64,000 bases of DNA from CAVSDF01 sp963726715 (GCA_963726715.1 CAVSDF010000010.1:434001-498000), one strand, 5' to 3'. Positions 38,867-49,396 are shown, counted from the first letter of the stretch. Notes: generated by a model from the letters alone, not told the origin. Made by a program: numbers and translations.

Positions 38867-39652
38867 ATGTCCCGCGACACCTTCTCCGACGCCCAGGCCG
38901 CCGATGTGCTCGGGCGCGCGGCCCGCATGCAGGCCGCCATCGACACCGCGCGGCGCGGCGCGCTCACGCTCGACGACCTCAAGGAGGCGGGCGCGGCGGC
39001 GGGCATCGACCCGGCGTTCGTCGAGGCGGCCGCGCGGGCGAGCCTGCCCGAATCGCCGCCGCCCGCGCCGTACCTCGGCGTCCCGCTCGGCGTGCAGCGC
39101 GTCCGCTACGTCGAGGGCACGCTCGACGAGGCCGCGTGGGCGCGCATCGTCGCCGACCTGCGGCGGACGCTCGGCGGCAAGGGGCAGGTGGAGGCGGCGA
39201 ACGGCGTCTTCGCGTGGCACCGCGCGCCGCTCCACATCACCGCCGAGACGGTCGGCGGCATGACGCGGCTCGTGGCGACGGGCGCGTGGGGCAGCGAGGC
39301 GCGGTCGCTGCTCACCATCGCGGCCGTGATGCTCGGCACTGCGGTTGTGATGCTGGCCGCCGGGCTGCTCGACGCCGACGGCAAGTTGCTGCGCCTCGCC
39401 GTTTTGTACACGATGCTCGCGGCGATCGGTGGCGGCATCGTTTGGCCGCGCTTCCGCAAGAAGGAGACGCGCGTCGGCGCCAAGTTCGACGCCGCGCTCG
39501 ACCGCATCGAGGCCACCATCGAGGCGTCGTCGATGCCCGCGCTCTCCCGTGCGCCGTCGGCGCCACGCTCCGCGCCCCGGCTCGCGCTTCCCGACGACGA
39601 GGCGCCCGCGGTTGCGACGGGGATGAACGGCCGGACGAGGGAGCGCGCCTGA
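38867..39652 (+). CDS. Hypothetical membrane protein
   Basis: A 261-residue protein of unknown role. The N-terminal 60 residues (FSDAQAADVLGRAARMQAAI, then LTLDDLKEAGAAAGIDPAFV) are a helical domain that recurs in Rhodothermia and Gemmatimonadota proteins. A middle domain (about 65-150) has beta strands (VQRVRYVEGTLDEAAW, GVFAWHRAPLHITAETVGG). Two transmembrane helices follow (AAVMLGTAVVMLAAGLL and LAVLYTMLAAIGGGIVW). The C-terminal tail is basic and disordered. ATG 38867 fits. Divergent from the kinase-like gene. Confidence 0.65.
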   Translation: MSRDTFSDAQAADVLGRAARMQAAIDTARRGALTLDDLKEAGAAAGIDPAFVEAAARASLPESPPPAPYLGVPLGVQRVRYVEGTLDEAAWARIVADLRRTLGGKGQVEAANGVFAWHRAPLHITAETVGGMTRLVATGAWGSEARSLLTIAAVMLGTAVVMLAAGLLDADGKLLRLAVLYTMLAAIGGGIVWPRFRKKETRVGAKFDAALDRIEATIEASSMPALSRAPSAPRSAPRLALPDDEAPAVATGMNGRTRERA

Positions 39653-39759
39653 CGCTTCGCTCCGACGAATTCGAGCGCACGTTCGGGGAGGCGCCGCCAG
39701 GGCGGGGATCGGTATCCTGACGCCGAACGCCCGCCCACGTGCTGCAACACCTCGTCCCG

Positions 39760-40860
39760 ATGCCCGAACTCCCGCTCACCGACGCCCGCTGGGCCGCTCT
39801 CGCCGCCCGGGCGCCCCGCTTCGACTCCGACGGCACACCCGAGGACGGCGGCGCCGTCTACGCCGTCCGCACGACCGGCGTCTACTGCCGCCCCGGCTGC
39901 GGCGCCCGCACGCCGCGCCGCGAGAACGTCGTCCTCTTCGCCACGTCCGCCGACGCCCGCGCCGCCGGATTCCGCGCCTGCCGCCGCTGCCGCCCGGACG
40001 CCGATCCCGCCACCGACGACGCCATCGACCGCGCCCGCGCCCACATCGACGCCTGCCTCGACGCCGATCCCGAGGTGCGCGTCGGCCTCGACGCCCTCGC
40101 CGCGCATGTCGGTATCAGCCGCGGGCACGTGCAGCGGCGGTTCACCGCGCGCGTCGGCCTCTCGCCGCGCGCCTACGCCGACGCCCGGCGCGCGGCCCGC
40201 GCGGCCGACGCGCTGCGCGGCGGCGCGACGGTCCTCGGCGCCACCTTCGACGGCGGCTTCGGCTCGGCGCACGCGCTCTACGACCGCGCCGACGAGGTCT
40301 TCGGGATGACGCCCGGCGCGTTCCGGAGCGGGGGACGCGGTCTGCGCGTCCGCTACGCCCTCTTCGAGACCGCCCTCGGCGCCGCCCTCGTGGCCGCCAC
40401 CGCGCGCGGCGTCTGCGCCGTCACCCTCGGCGACGACGGCGCGGCGCTCGAAGACGCCCTCCGCGCCGACCTCCGCGCGGCCGACCTCGCGCGCGACGAT
40501 GCCGCCGTCGGGCCGTGGGCCGAACCGGTGCTGCGCGCCCTCGCCGGTGCCCCCGGCGACGCCTCCGCGGCCCTCCTCGCGCTCCCGCTCGACGTGCGCG
40601 GGACCGTCTTCCAGCGCCGCGTGTGGATGCTGCTGCGCGAGATCCCACCCGGCGAGACGCGGACGTACGGCGAGGTCGCCACCCGCCTCGGCCAGCCGAC
40701 GGCCTCGCGGGCGGTCGCGCAGGCGTGCGGCGCCAACCCGGTCGCCCTCGTCGTGCCCTGCCACCGCGTCGTCGGCGCAGACGGCGACCTGCGCGGCTAC
40801 CGCTGGGGGCCGGACCGCAAGCGGCGCCTGTTGCAGGACGAGGGCGCGATGGCAGGATGA
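39760..40860 (+). CDS. ada: Bifunctional DNA repair methyltransferase/transcriptional regulator Ada
   Basis: A 366-residue Ada protein. ATG 39760 (MPELPLTDARWAALAARAPR) is preferred to a GTG at 39739. The N-terminal zinc/methyl-phosphotriester domain has the four conserved Cys: C43 and C47 in GVYCRPGCG, C74 and C77 in FRACRRCRP. C43 would be the methyl acceptor. An AraC-type helix-turn-helix domain follows (VGISRGHVQRRFTARVGLSP). The C-terminal O6-methylguanine methyltransferase domain has LLREIPPGETRTYGEVATR and acceptor C334 in VVPCHRVVGADG. It removes alkyl damage and, when methylated, activates its regulon. No alkB/alkA neighbour. Confidence 0.93.
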   Translation: MPELPLTDARWAALAARAPRFDSDGTPEDGGAVYAVRTTGVYCRPGCGARTPRRENVVLFATSADARAAGFRACRRCRPDADPATDDAIDRARAHIDACLDADPEVRVGLDALAAHVGISRGHVQRRFTARVGLSPRAYADARRAARAADALRGGATVLGATFDGGFGSAHALYDRADEVFGMTPGAFRSGGRGLRVRYALFETALGAALVAATARGVCAVTLGDDGAALEDALRADLRAADLARDDAAVGPWAEPVLRALAGAPGDASAALLALPLDVRGTVFQRRVWMLLREIPPGETRTYGEVATRLGQPTASRAVAQACGANPVALVVPCHRVVGADGDLRGYRWGPDRKRRLLQDEGAMAG

Positions 40861-40913
40861 CGCGGGCGGTGGCCCTGTCACGTTGCGCGGACGGTCGCCC
40901 TCCCACCACGCGG

Positions 40914-42709
40914 TCACGCGACGGGTGGGGTGGAGAGGCGGGCGTGGACGGCCTTGACGGTCACCGATCCCTCGCCGACGGCCCCGGCGACGCGCTTCGT
41001 CGAGCCGGCGCGGACGTCGCCGACGGCGAAGACGCCGGGCTCGCTCGTCTCGAAGCCCCACGGGCGCTGCGGACCCCAGCGCGCCGGGTCGAGCGCCGCA
41101 TCGGGCACGTCGGCGCCGGTGCAGACGAAGCCGTGGGCGTCGAGGGCGAGCCCGAGGGCGCCGCGCCGCACGTCGGTCCGATTCGCCAGCAGCCGGTTCG
41201 TCGGCCTCCGTCCCATCCCCGCCCGCCCTGCCGGCATCGACGGGCGAGTGGCCGTGGAGCCACTCGGTGCACGGCTGGGCGCCGACGAAGACGAAGAGCG
41301 CGGGCGTCTCGACCGTCTCGCGCGTGCCCCCGCGCGTGTCCTCGATCACGATTGAGGCGAGCGCGTCGTGCCCCTCCGCCGCGTTTCCGCCCATGCCGTC
41401 GCCGCGACCGTGCGCCTCGCGGACCTCGCTGTGGCGCCGCACCTCGATGGCCGGCGACGCCTCGACGCGCGTGGCGAGGTAGTGGCTCATGCTCTTGGCG
41501 AGGTCGCCGCCGCGCAGCAGCAGGAGCACGCGCGCGAAGCGTTCCGACAGAAACATCGCCGCCTGCCCCGCCGAGTTGCCGCCGCCGACGACGACCGCCG
41601 TGGCCGCGCCGCACGCCCGCGCCTCCATCTCGGTCGCCGCGTAGTAGACGCCCGCGCCCTCGAAGCGCTCGATGCCCGGCACCGCGAGCCGCCGGTAGCG
41701 CGCACCCGTCGCCACGACGACCGCCCGCGCCCGCACCGCGACGCCATCGGCGAGGACGACGGCGAAGTCTCCGGACGGCTCGCGGCGGAGGGCTGCGCGC
41801 GCGGTGCGGCGTCACGAACCGGGCGCCGAACTTGCGCGCCTGCACGGTCGCCCGGACGGCGAGGTTGGTGCCCGAGATGCCGGTCGGGAAGCCGAGGTAG
41901 TTCTCGATGCGGCTCGACGCGCCCGCCTGCCCACCCGCGCCGATCTCGTCGACGACGAGCGTCGAGAGGCCTTCGCTGGCGCCGTAGACCGCCGCCGCGA
42001 GCCCCGCCGGCCCGGCCCCGACGACGACGAGGTCGAAGCGTTCGTCGGCGGAGGGTTCGGCGCCGATGCCGACCGCGCGGGCGAGCGCGAGGTTCGTCGG
42101 GTTGTGGAGGACGGTCTGCGATCCCCAGAAGACGACCGGCCCGTCGATCCCCTCCTGCGTCAGGCCGTGGGCGGCGAGGGCGGCGGCGGCCTCGTCGGCG
42201 TTGTTCTCGAAGTCGAGCCAGCGGGCGGGCAGGTAGTTGCGGCGCACGAACTCGCCGAGCCGCACCGCGTCGGGGTCGGAGCGCGAGCCGACGAGCGTGA
42301 GGCCCGACGCGCTCCCGGACGTGATCTCGCGCCGGGCGCCGAAGGCGGGCATGAGCACGCTCGCGAGGTCGGTGTCGGCGGCGAGGATGCCGCGAAGCGT
42401 GTCGGCGGCGACGCGCAGCAGGCGCCCGTCCGCGACCATCCGCGCGGTGGCGAAGACGCGCTCGCCGAGAAGCAGGCCCGCCTCGCCGAGAAACTGCCCC
42501 GCCTCGAACGGCTCGGGCACGATGGGGCGCTCGCACGCGGCGTCCTCGAAGACCTGCGCCGCGCCCGCGAGGACGACGAAGAAGTCGTAGGCGGCGTCGC
42601 CCTCGCGGAACAGGAACGCGCCCGCCGGGGCGTCCTCCTCGGTGCCGAGGGCGCCGAGGCGCGCGAGGTGTGCGGCGGTGAGGACCGGGAAGGCGGCGGA
42701 CGGCGTCAT
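40914..42709 (-). CDS. Cyclic-nucleotide-binding domain-thioredoxin-reductase-like FAD protein (two frameshifts)
   Basis: A fusion of an N-terminal cNMP-binding domain (about 1-130; GAFLFREGDAAYDFFVVLAG and EAGQFLGEAGLLLGERVFAT) and a C-terminal thioredoxin-reductase-like flavoprotein. ATG 42709 starts MTPSAAFPVLTAAHLARLGA. FAD motifs: DLVVVGAGPAGLAAAVYGAS and TLVVDEIGAGGQAGASSRIE. The NAD(P)H site is TAVVVGGGNSAGQAAMFLSE, and the FAD ribityl motif VFAVGDVRAGSTKRVAGAVG closes the protein. At the position of the redox-active CxxC the sequence reads GAGVYYAATEMEARAC, so the disulfide is absent, as in this class. The frame shifts near 41800 and in 41185-41240; the length is two bases over whole codons. 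Presumably a signalling-linked pyridine-nucleotide oxidoreductase; reaction unknown. Confidence 0.83.
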
Positions 42710-42804
42710 CGGGGAGGCGAGGCGAGGAACGGTCCCAACGGCACCCGAAGCGGTCGTGTTCGGGGCAAGGACGGGACGCCGTGAGCACGGACGCCTCCTC
42801 CGCA

Positions 42805-45800
42805 TCAGACCCCGTCGAAGCCGCGCCACGAGACGCGAAGGGTGACCGGCCCGTCGTCGGTGGCGATCTCGAAGGCCTCCTCGCCGCCGTCGCAGTAGTC
42901 GGCGAATCCGTGGAGCATGGCGGCGTCGAGCATGACGGCGCGGTCGGCGGGGACGACGGCGAGGACGGCGTCGGAGACGAGGACGACGACCTTGGCGCGG
43001 GCGCGGGTGACGGCCACGTTGAAGCGGTTCCGCGAGAGCAGGAAGGCCGATTCGGCCTCCGCGTACGCCTCGTCGGCGACGCCGTAGGACACGACGACGG
43101 CGTCGAACTCCTGCCCCTGCGCCTTGTCGACGGTGTCCACGAGGGGCATGACGCGCGTGGCGCCGCCGGGGAGCACGAGCGCGCCGGTCGACGCGTCGCG
43201 CGTCGGGGTGCCGTAGCCGAGGCGGCGCAGGCGCTCGCGGACGGTCGCGTTCTGCGCGCGGTGCGGGGCGATGACGGCGACGCCGTCGGCGGCGAGGGCG
43301 TGGCCGGGCAGGTCGCCGCTGCCACCGCAGCGCGTGGCGTAGCGCTGCCCGTCGGCGTCGCACAGCCGCGCGTCGAGGGCGGCGACGATGCGGGCGGCGA
43401 GGTCGGCCTCGACGGGGTTGCGCGACGTGTAGGCGCGCGGCGCGGCGTAGCGCACGAGCACGACCGGGCGCATCGGGTCGAGGAGCGCGTCGAGGAGCGG
43501 GATCGCCCGGCTCGGAGGGGTCCGGGGCGGCGAGGACGAGGCGGCGGTCGGGGTGGGTCGCGCGGTAGCGTCCGTAGATCATCCGCCGCGGGTACTCGGT
43601 GAGCGGGTGGTTCATGCGGAAGTTCTCGTCGAGCAGGACGAGCGTGCGGTCGTGCTCGGCCTGCGCGGCGGCATCCGCGCCCCGCCCATCGGCCAGAGCG
43701 GCCACGCGCGCGGCGTGCATCCGCTCCTCCAACCGGTGACGCATGAAGGCGAAGACAGACGTCAGGAAGGGCGCGGTGTCCTCGGGATACGTGCCGCGGA
43801 CGATGGGCGGGAGCTGCCGGTCGTCGCCCGCGAGGATCACCGATCCGCCCGCGCGCAGCGTGAGCAGCGGCAGGAGCGCGTCGGCGAGTTTGAGCTGCGA
43901 GGCCTCGTCGACGAGCACCACGTCGAAGAGCGGCGCGACGGTGCGCGTGGCGGGGTCGGGCACGGCCACGCTGTCGCTCTCGCTCGCGAACCACGCGAGT
44001 TCCTCGGCGGTGAGCGCGGTGAGCATCTCGCGCAGATCGCCCGGCGTCGGCGGCTCCGGGGCGGCCCCGGCGGCGCCATCGCCCGAGACGACGCGGCCCG
44101 CGTCGGCGGCGGCGTCCGTGAGCCGACGCCGCGCCGCCTCGACGGCCGCCTCTTCCGCCGCCGCGCGCACCGCTTCCGTGGCCGCGAGGGCCTGCGCGAC
44201 GCGCCACTTCTCGGCCATCTTGTGCGCTGCCCATACCGTCGCCCCGACGATCTCGACGCCGCCGCCGTGCTCGATGCGCGCGAGGAGCGCGGGGAGCGTC
44301 GGCAGGCCGCGCACGCTCGCGTCGTTGGCCGCCTCGCCGTCGATCACGAGGGTCACGCCGTCGAGGCGGCGGTCGGCGGCGTTGAGGCCGTACGACGAGA
44401 CGACCTTCGACACCTCGATCCCATCGAGGCCGTACCCGGCGGCGCGGCGGGCGACGGCCTGCAGCACGTTGGCGATGGCGTGGTGGCTCTGCGCCGTCAC
44501 GAGGACGCGGAGCGGGCGCGCGCTCGCGCTGCGCGGCGAGGGCGAGCGCGAGGAGCGTGTGGGCGACGGTGTGCGTCTTCCCGGTGCCGGGCGGCCCCCA
44601 GACGAGGGCGAGGGGCTCGGCGAAGGCGCCGCCGAGGGCGCGGCGCTGCCCGTCGTTGAGGAGGTCGGTGCGGCCCGCGCGGGCTTCGAGGTCGGCGTAG
44701 GCCGCACGGGCCGCCGCGTGCGCCGCGTCCGCCGTCGCGCCGAAACGTGGCGGCTGGCCGGGCACGGTGCCGTGGGCGACGAGGGCGCGCACGTGGTCGG
44801 CGCCGTCGCCCGCCTGCCCCGCGCGCAGGCGCCGCAGCGCGCCGAGGGTCTTTTCGGAGTTGAAGTCGGCGTACGCCTCGTCGATGACGCACGGCGCGGC
44901 GAGATCGACGGTCTCGACGAGGCCCTTGAAGTTGCGGGCCTTGACGCGCACCTCGGCGCCCGTCGGCGTCGGCGTGATCGAGAGGAGGTCGATGGCGCGG
45001 CGCGATCCGAACGACGTCTGCGTGTTGCGGAACAGCTCGCCGTCTTCGTCGGCGACGAGCTGCGCGGGGTCGTCGGCGTTGGTGAGCACGAGGCTGAGGT
45101 CGTCGGCGGAGCGCTTCGAGTCGACGGCGTCGGGGGGCGCGTCGAAGACGAGGGCGGTGACCTGCGGGAGCGCTCGCCGCCGCTGCGGAGGACGGCGACG
45201 AGCTCGGCGGCGGTCGCGGTGCCGCCCTTGCGGAGTTCGGCGTGGCGGAAGACGAGGCCCGCGAGCGCCTCGAACCGCGACGCGCGCTCGCCGGGCGGGG
45301 CCGTGTGGCGCTGCTTGAGGTCGAGCTCGGCGGTCGCCTCTTCGAGCACGGTGAAGGTGCCGAGGCTGTCGAGGAGCCGGTCGGTGGTGGCGTCGACGGG
45401 CGCGACGGGGTCGAAGAGGCGGGTGAGGTAGAACGGGTTCTTGGGGAACGGCAGGAGCGTGCGCACGCGCCACGGCTCGGTTTTGCGGAGGGCTTTGTCG
45501 GCCTCGCTGAGCATCCGCCCGTCCATCGACCGCTCGGTCAGACGTCCGCGCAGCGCCCGGACGACGCTGTCGGTGGCGGCGAGTTTGTGGCCGAGCGCGT
45601 CCGCGATGGCCTGCCGCACCGCCTCCGGCGTGTAGCGCCGCACGCGCCGCCGTCCCTCCTGACTCACCGTCACGCCCTCGCGCGCGGAGCCGTCGGGGCG
45701 GAGGACCGGGCCGAGCGGCGCGCGCTCGTCGGCGTGCTCGAACGCCTCGCCCGTCCACACGTCGTGGATGCGCTCGAAGGCGATCTGGTTCGACGGGTCC

Positions 45801-47889
45801 CAGTGGAAGCCGTAGGGAGGGTCGAAGGTGACGCCGCTGATCTCGCCGTCGCCGCGGCGCGGGCGCAGGCGCGCCGAGACGGTTTTGAGGTCGTACGAGA
45901 TACGGCACCGGGAGCGCGACGGTGTGGCGCAGCACCTGCTGGACGACGGTGATCGGGAGCGATTTGAAGGCGCCGGGGTCGGGCAGCAGCGACGTCGGCG
46001 GGGCGAGGCGGGCGAGGCTGCGCAGGCGCTCGAAGCGCTCGTCGGAGACGGTCGGGTCGAAGAGGTGCCGCTCGACGGCCTCGCGGAGGATGCGCAGGTC
46101 GAGCGGGTCGTAGACGTAGAGCCTGCACGCTGACGCGCTGCGGGCGGCAGACGCGCTCCCACGCCTGCCGGGCCTCGCGGAGGGCGGCGCTCGCGGTCTG
46201 CTTCTCGGCGTGGGCCGCCTTCTTGGCCGCGTCGAGGGCTTTGTCTTTGGCCGCCGCCTTGTGCGCGGCGACGGCGGACTTGTGGACGGCCTCGGCGGCG
46301 CGGTAGGCCGTCCGGGCGACGTCGAGGGCGCTGCGCTCGTCGGTCTTCTCGGCGTCGACGGCGCGGTTGTGGGCGTCGAAGCCGTCGAGGTGGGCGAAGA
46401 GGGCGACGAGGAAGCGGTCGAGGATCTCGCCCTCGTCGCCGTCCGGGTGCGCGTCGGAGGGGCCGCGTTCCGAGACGAACACCGCCTCGTCGGGCGCGGC
46501 GCCGGTCTCGGCGTCCCAGCGGAAGAGGCGGAAGCCGAGGGCGTAGCAGCGGTGCGAGACGGCGTCCTGCTCGGCGGCGACGACGATCCGCACGCGCTCG
46601 CTCGACGGCATCAGGAGCGTCGGGCGGTCGAGCCAGACGCCGACGCCCGCCTCGGCGATGCGGCGGTCGGTTTCGTAGCGGCGCGGCGCCGCGCCGCGCT
46701 CGCGGGCGAAGGCGTCCTCGACGCGCGCGGCGTCGTCGAGCGCCTGCGCGGCGGCGAGGTAGCGCGGCAGGTGGACGCTGAGGTCGTGGCCGTCTCCGGC
46801 GAGGCGCTCAGCCCGCGCGCACGCCTCGGGCTCGCCCGCCTCGACCGCGTCGGCGAAGGCGGCGAGGGCGTCTTCGGTGGCGATGCCGCCCGCCACGAGC
46901 GCCCGCCGCGCCTCCGACGACAGGTACGGCACGCGCGAGACGTCGCGGCTCAGGTCGGCGGCGGTGCGGCACGGGTCGGCGTATTCGCAGGCGAGGCACG
47001 CCGCCTGCACGTGCCAGTGCGCCTCGCGCGGCCCGAGCGCGAGCAGCGCCTGGCACCGCGTCCGCAAAAACCCCTCGACGGTGCGGCGGTAGGGCGTCAG
47101 GTCGAACGCCGGATCGGCAGGCTCCATCATCCCCGAAATCCCGCGGACGCGGCGGTGCGTGCGCACGGCGCCGGTTTCCACATCGACATGCACAGCGCCG
47201 ATGCCCTCGATCTCGAGCAGGGTTTCGAGGAGGAACGTGTACCACGCCACCTGCACGAAGTGGTCGTGGCGCGGCTCGCGGCTCGACTTGAAGTCCCACA
47301 CGCGGATGCGCGGACGCGGATCGGCGGCATCTCCATCGCATGGGACGAATTCGAGCAGGTCGGGACGGGAGAGGCCGAGTTCGACGCGGGCCGGGTCGAG
47401 GCCGAAGCGTTCGCAGAAGGCCGCACCGAGGCGCTCGTTGAACGCTGCCTCGTCCGGCGAGAGCACGCGCGGGCGCCCGGCATCGTCGCGCTCGGCGTAG
47501 CCGAGTTCGGGCTGGGCGACGAACCGCACGCCGTCCGGCGCCCGGAGCGCCTCTATCAAACGCCCGACCGGCAGCACGCCGACGCCGTCGCGGCCCTTCG
47601 AGGCATCGAAGACGCGCCCGGCCCAGACGAAGGCGTCGCCATGCGTCTCGGCGAGCGCCTCGACGTGGCCGAGCTCGAACGCCTCGCCGCCCGCCATCAG
47701 TTCGGCGATGCCGGGGCGCTTGGCCTGGTCCGGCGGACGTGGCACGCCCGCGCCGATGGTCCCCTCGCGCCCGCGCACCGGCCGCGGCACCGCCGTCCAC
47801 CGGAAGCGCCGTTCGCAGCGGTACTTGAAGTGCCCGGCCACCGTCGTGGCGGTCAGGCGGAAGCGTGGGGTGGAGGAAGGCGGCGGCAC
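42805..47889 (-). pseudogene. Dna2-like RecB-family nuclease-SF1 helicase fusion (several frameshifts)
   Basis: About 1695 codons from GTG 47889. The N-terminal part is a Cas4/AddB-like iron-sulfur nuclease: C25 (FKYRCERRF), D177 (SRPDLLEFV), D199-x-K201 (VWDFKSSRE) and the QVAWYTFLLE motif, then C298, C301 and C307 in QAACLACEYADPCR. That 1+3 cysteine layout is typical of an iron-staple nuclease. The C-terminal half is an SF1B helicase: WGPPGTGKTHTVAHTLL (I), VVLVDEASQLKLADALL (II), ILAGDDRQLPPIVRGTY (III), VDKAQGQEFDAVVVSYG (V) and FNVAVTRARAKVVV (VI). The middle contains a long coiled-coil and a spacer domain. Related fusions (TM0106-type) exist in many bacteria. Frame changes near 46125, 45900, 45180, 44520 and 43510; total length is a multiple of three. 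Role: DNA end processing or defence, not known. Confidence 0.82.
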
Positions 47890-48044
47890 GGCAGAGGAAA
47901 ATTCGTGCCTGCAACCTACGCCGAACGCCTGTCCGCCGCGCCGCCACACGCGGCGTCTCCGCCGCTCGTCGCCGCTCGGCGCCGCGCTGACGGTTGCCGG
48001 AGACCCCCACCGCCGACGCGTCTGCCGGGGGATTGTCGGGACGG

Positions 48045-48074
48045 TGTTGCCAAATCGTTGTGTGAATACCATCG
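48045..48074 (+). promoter_or_regulatory. Putative promoter of the type IX cargo gene
   Basis: TTG (48046-48048), 18 bp, then TACCATCG (48067-48074), matching the spacing of the Bacteroidota -33/-7 pattern. Predicted start about 30 bp before the ATG at 48113. Confidence 0.4.
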
Positions 48075-48112
48075 GCACCCGATCTTCCGCGCTTCCCAAA
48101 CCCCCTTTCCCG

Positions 48113-49249
48113 ATGCGTACACCGCTACTCCTCCTCACCCTCGCCGCCGCGGCCGCCGCTCCGGCAGCGTCGGCGCAGATCGTCATCGCCGAGGTCTACG
48201 GCGGCGGCGGCAACAACGGCGCGCCCTACACGACCGACTTCATCGTCCTGCGCAACAACGGCTTCGCGACGGTCGACCTGAGCGGCTATTCGGTGCAGTA
48301 TGCGTCGAACACGGGCACGACGTGGACGAAGGTCAACCTGACCGGCTCCCTCTCGGCGGGTCGGTATTACATCATCACCGGTTTCACCGGCGCGGGCAAC
48401 GCCCCCCTGCCGTACACCGCCGACATGACGAGCAGCCTCAGCATCTCCGGTCGCCGCGGCAAGGTGGCCCTGTCGAGCGCGCAGACAACGTACTCAGGCA
48501 ACACGCCGACCAACCCGACCTTCGCCAACCTGGTCGACTTCGTCGGATTCGGCGGCACGGTGTCGAGCCCGCCGGACCAGTACGAGGGCACGTCCCCCGC
48601 GGGCGACCTCAACGTCAACAACTCGGTGCGCCGTCCGGCGGGCGTCGACACGAACCAGAACGGCGCTGACTTCGTCCTCGTCGACATGGCGACCAACACG
48701 CCGCTCCCGGTCGAGTTGACCGCCTTCACCGCCGCCGCGAACGGCAGCCGCGTGCGTGCGGCGTGGGAGACGGCGAGCGAGACCAACAACGCCGGATTCC
48801 GCCTCGACGGCCGCGCCTCGGAGAGCGACGCGTGGCGCACGCTCGCCCGCGCCGCCTCGAAGGCCCCCTCGGGCACGACCCTCGAGGCCAACCGCTACAC
48901 CGTCACCACCGACGAACTGCCTGCCGGGCGCCACACGCTCCGCCTCGTGCAGACCGACATCGACGGCGTCGAGCACGTCGCCGGGACGGTCGAGGTGACG
49001 ATTGCGCCCGACGGCGGCGCCGAGGTGATCGTGCGCGGCACGTCGTCGGTGACGCTGCGCGTGGCGAGCGAGCAGCGCGTCGAGGCGCGGATGTTCGACG
49101 CCACCGGCCGCGACGTCGCCCGCCTGCTCGACGCCACCGTGCGCGACGAGGCGACGATGGACCTGCCGCAGGGCCTCGCCGCGGGCGTGTACTTCGTGCG
49201 CATCACCGGCGAGCGCTTCGCCACGACGCGCTCGGTCGTCATCCGCTGA
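48113..49249 (+). CDS. Secreted lamin-tail-domain protein with type IX sorting domain
   Basis: A 378-residue exported protein. The signal peptide (MRTPLLLLTLAAAAAAPAAS, cleaved before QIVIAE) is followed by a lamin-tail domain (about 22-190: IVIAEVYGGGGNNGAPYTTD, FIVLRNNGFATVDLSGYSVQ). A linker then has LPVELTAFTAAANGSRVRAA and WETASETNNAGFRLDGRASE, the stem typical of Rhodothermia and other type IX cargoes. The last 80 residues form the sorting domain: VEARMFDATGRDVARLLDAT and AAGVYFVRITGERFATTRSV. This domain directs export by the type IX system and release or anchoring at the surface. The function of the lamin-tail part (often with nucleases or adhesion) is not defined. ATG 48113 is clear. 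Confidence 0.92.
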   Translation: MRTPLLLLTLAAAAAAPAASAQIVIAEVYGGGGNNGAPYTTDFIVLRNNGFATVDLSGYSVQYASNTGTTWTKVNLTGSLSAGRYYIITGFTGAGNAPLPYTADMTSSLSISGRRGKVALSSAQTTYSGNTPTNPTFANLVDFVGFGGTVSSPPDQYEGTSPAGDLNVNNSVRRPAGVDTNQNGADFVLVDMATNTPLPVELTAFTAAANGSRVRAAWETASETNNAGFRLDGRASESDAWRTLARAASKAPSGTTLEANRYTVTTDELPAGRHTLRLVQTDIDGVEHVAGTVEVTIAPDGGAEVIVRGTSSVTLRVASEQRVEARMFDATGRDVARLLDATVRDEATMDLPQGLAAGVYFVRITGERFATTRSVVIR

Positions 49250-49281
49250 CCACCGCTGCTCCGGCACGTGCGTGCCGCGTG

Positions 49282-49317
49282 AACACCGGACTGTCCCTCG
49301 TGGGGCGGTCCGGTGTT
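49282..49317 (+). terminator. Intrinsic terminator after the type IX cargo gene
   Basis: A 10-bp stem AACACCGGAC / GTCCGGTGTT with a 16-nt loop, followed by TCGCGTTTGG. It starts 33 bp after the stop codon. Confidence 0.7.
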
Positions 49318-49358
49318 TCGCGTTTGGGGGACGATGCGGTCGTTGTCCCGTCGGGCCA

Positions 49359-49396
49359 CCGGGCGCCGCCACGGCCACCGGGCGCCGCCACGACGC
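49359..49396. repeat. Direct 19-bp tandem duplication
   Basis: CCACCGGGCGCCGCCACG occurs twice in direct succession upstream of the DUF2461 gene. It lies outside any supported gene. Confidence 0.6.

Noticed and set aside
40961..46162. A 1733-codon open frame on the minus strand that reads as one protein
   Set aside because: It joins the nuclease-helicase with the cNMP/thioredoxin-reductase-like protein, with long arginine/proline stretches between real blocks. It is frameshift read-through in GC-rich DNA.
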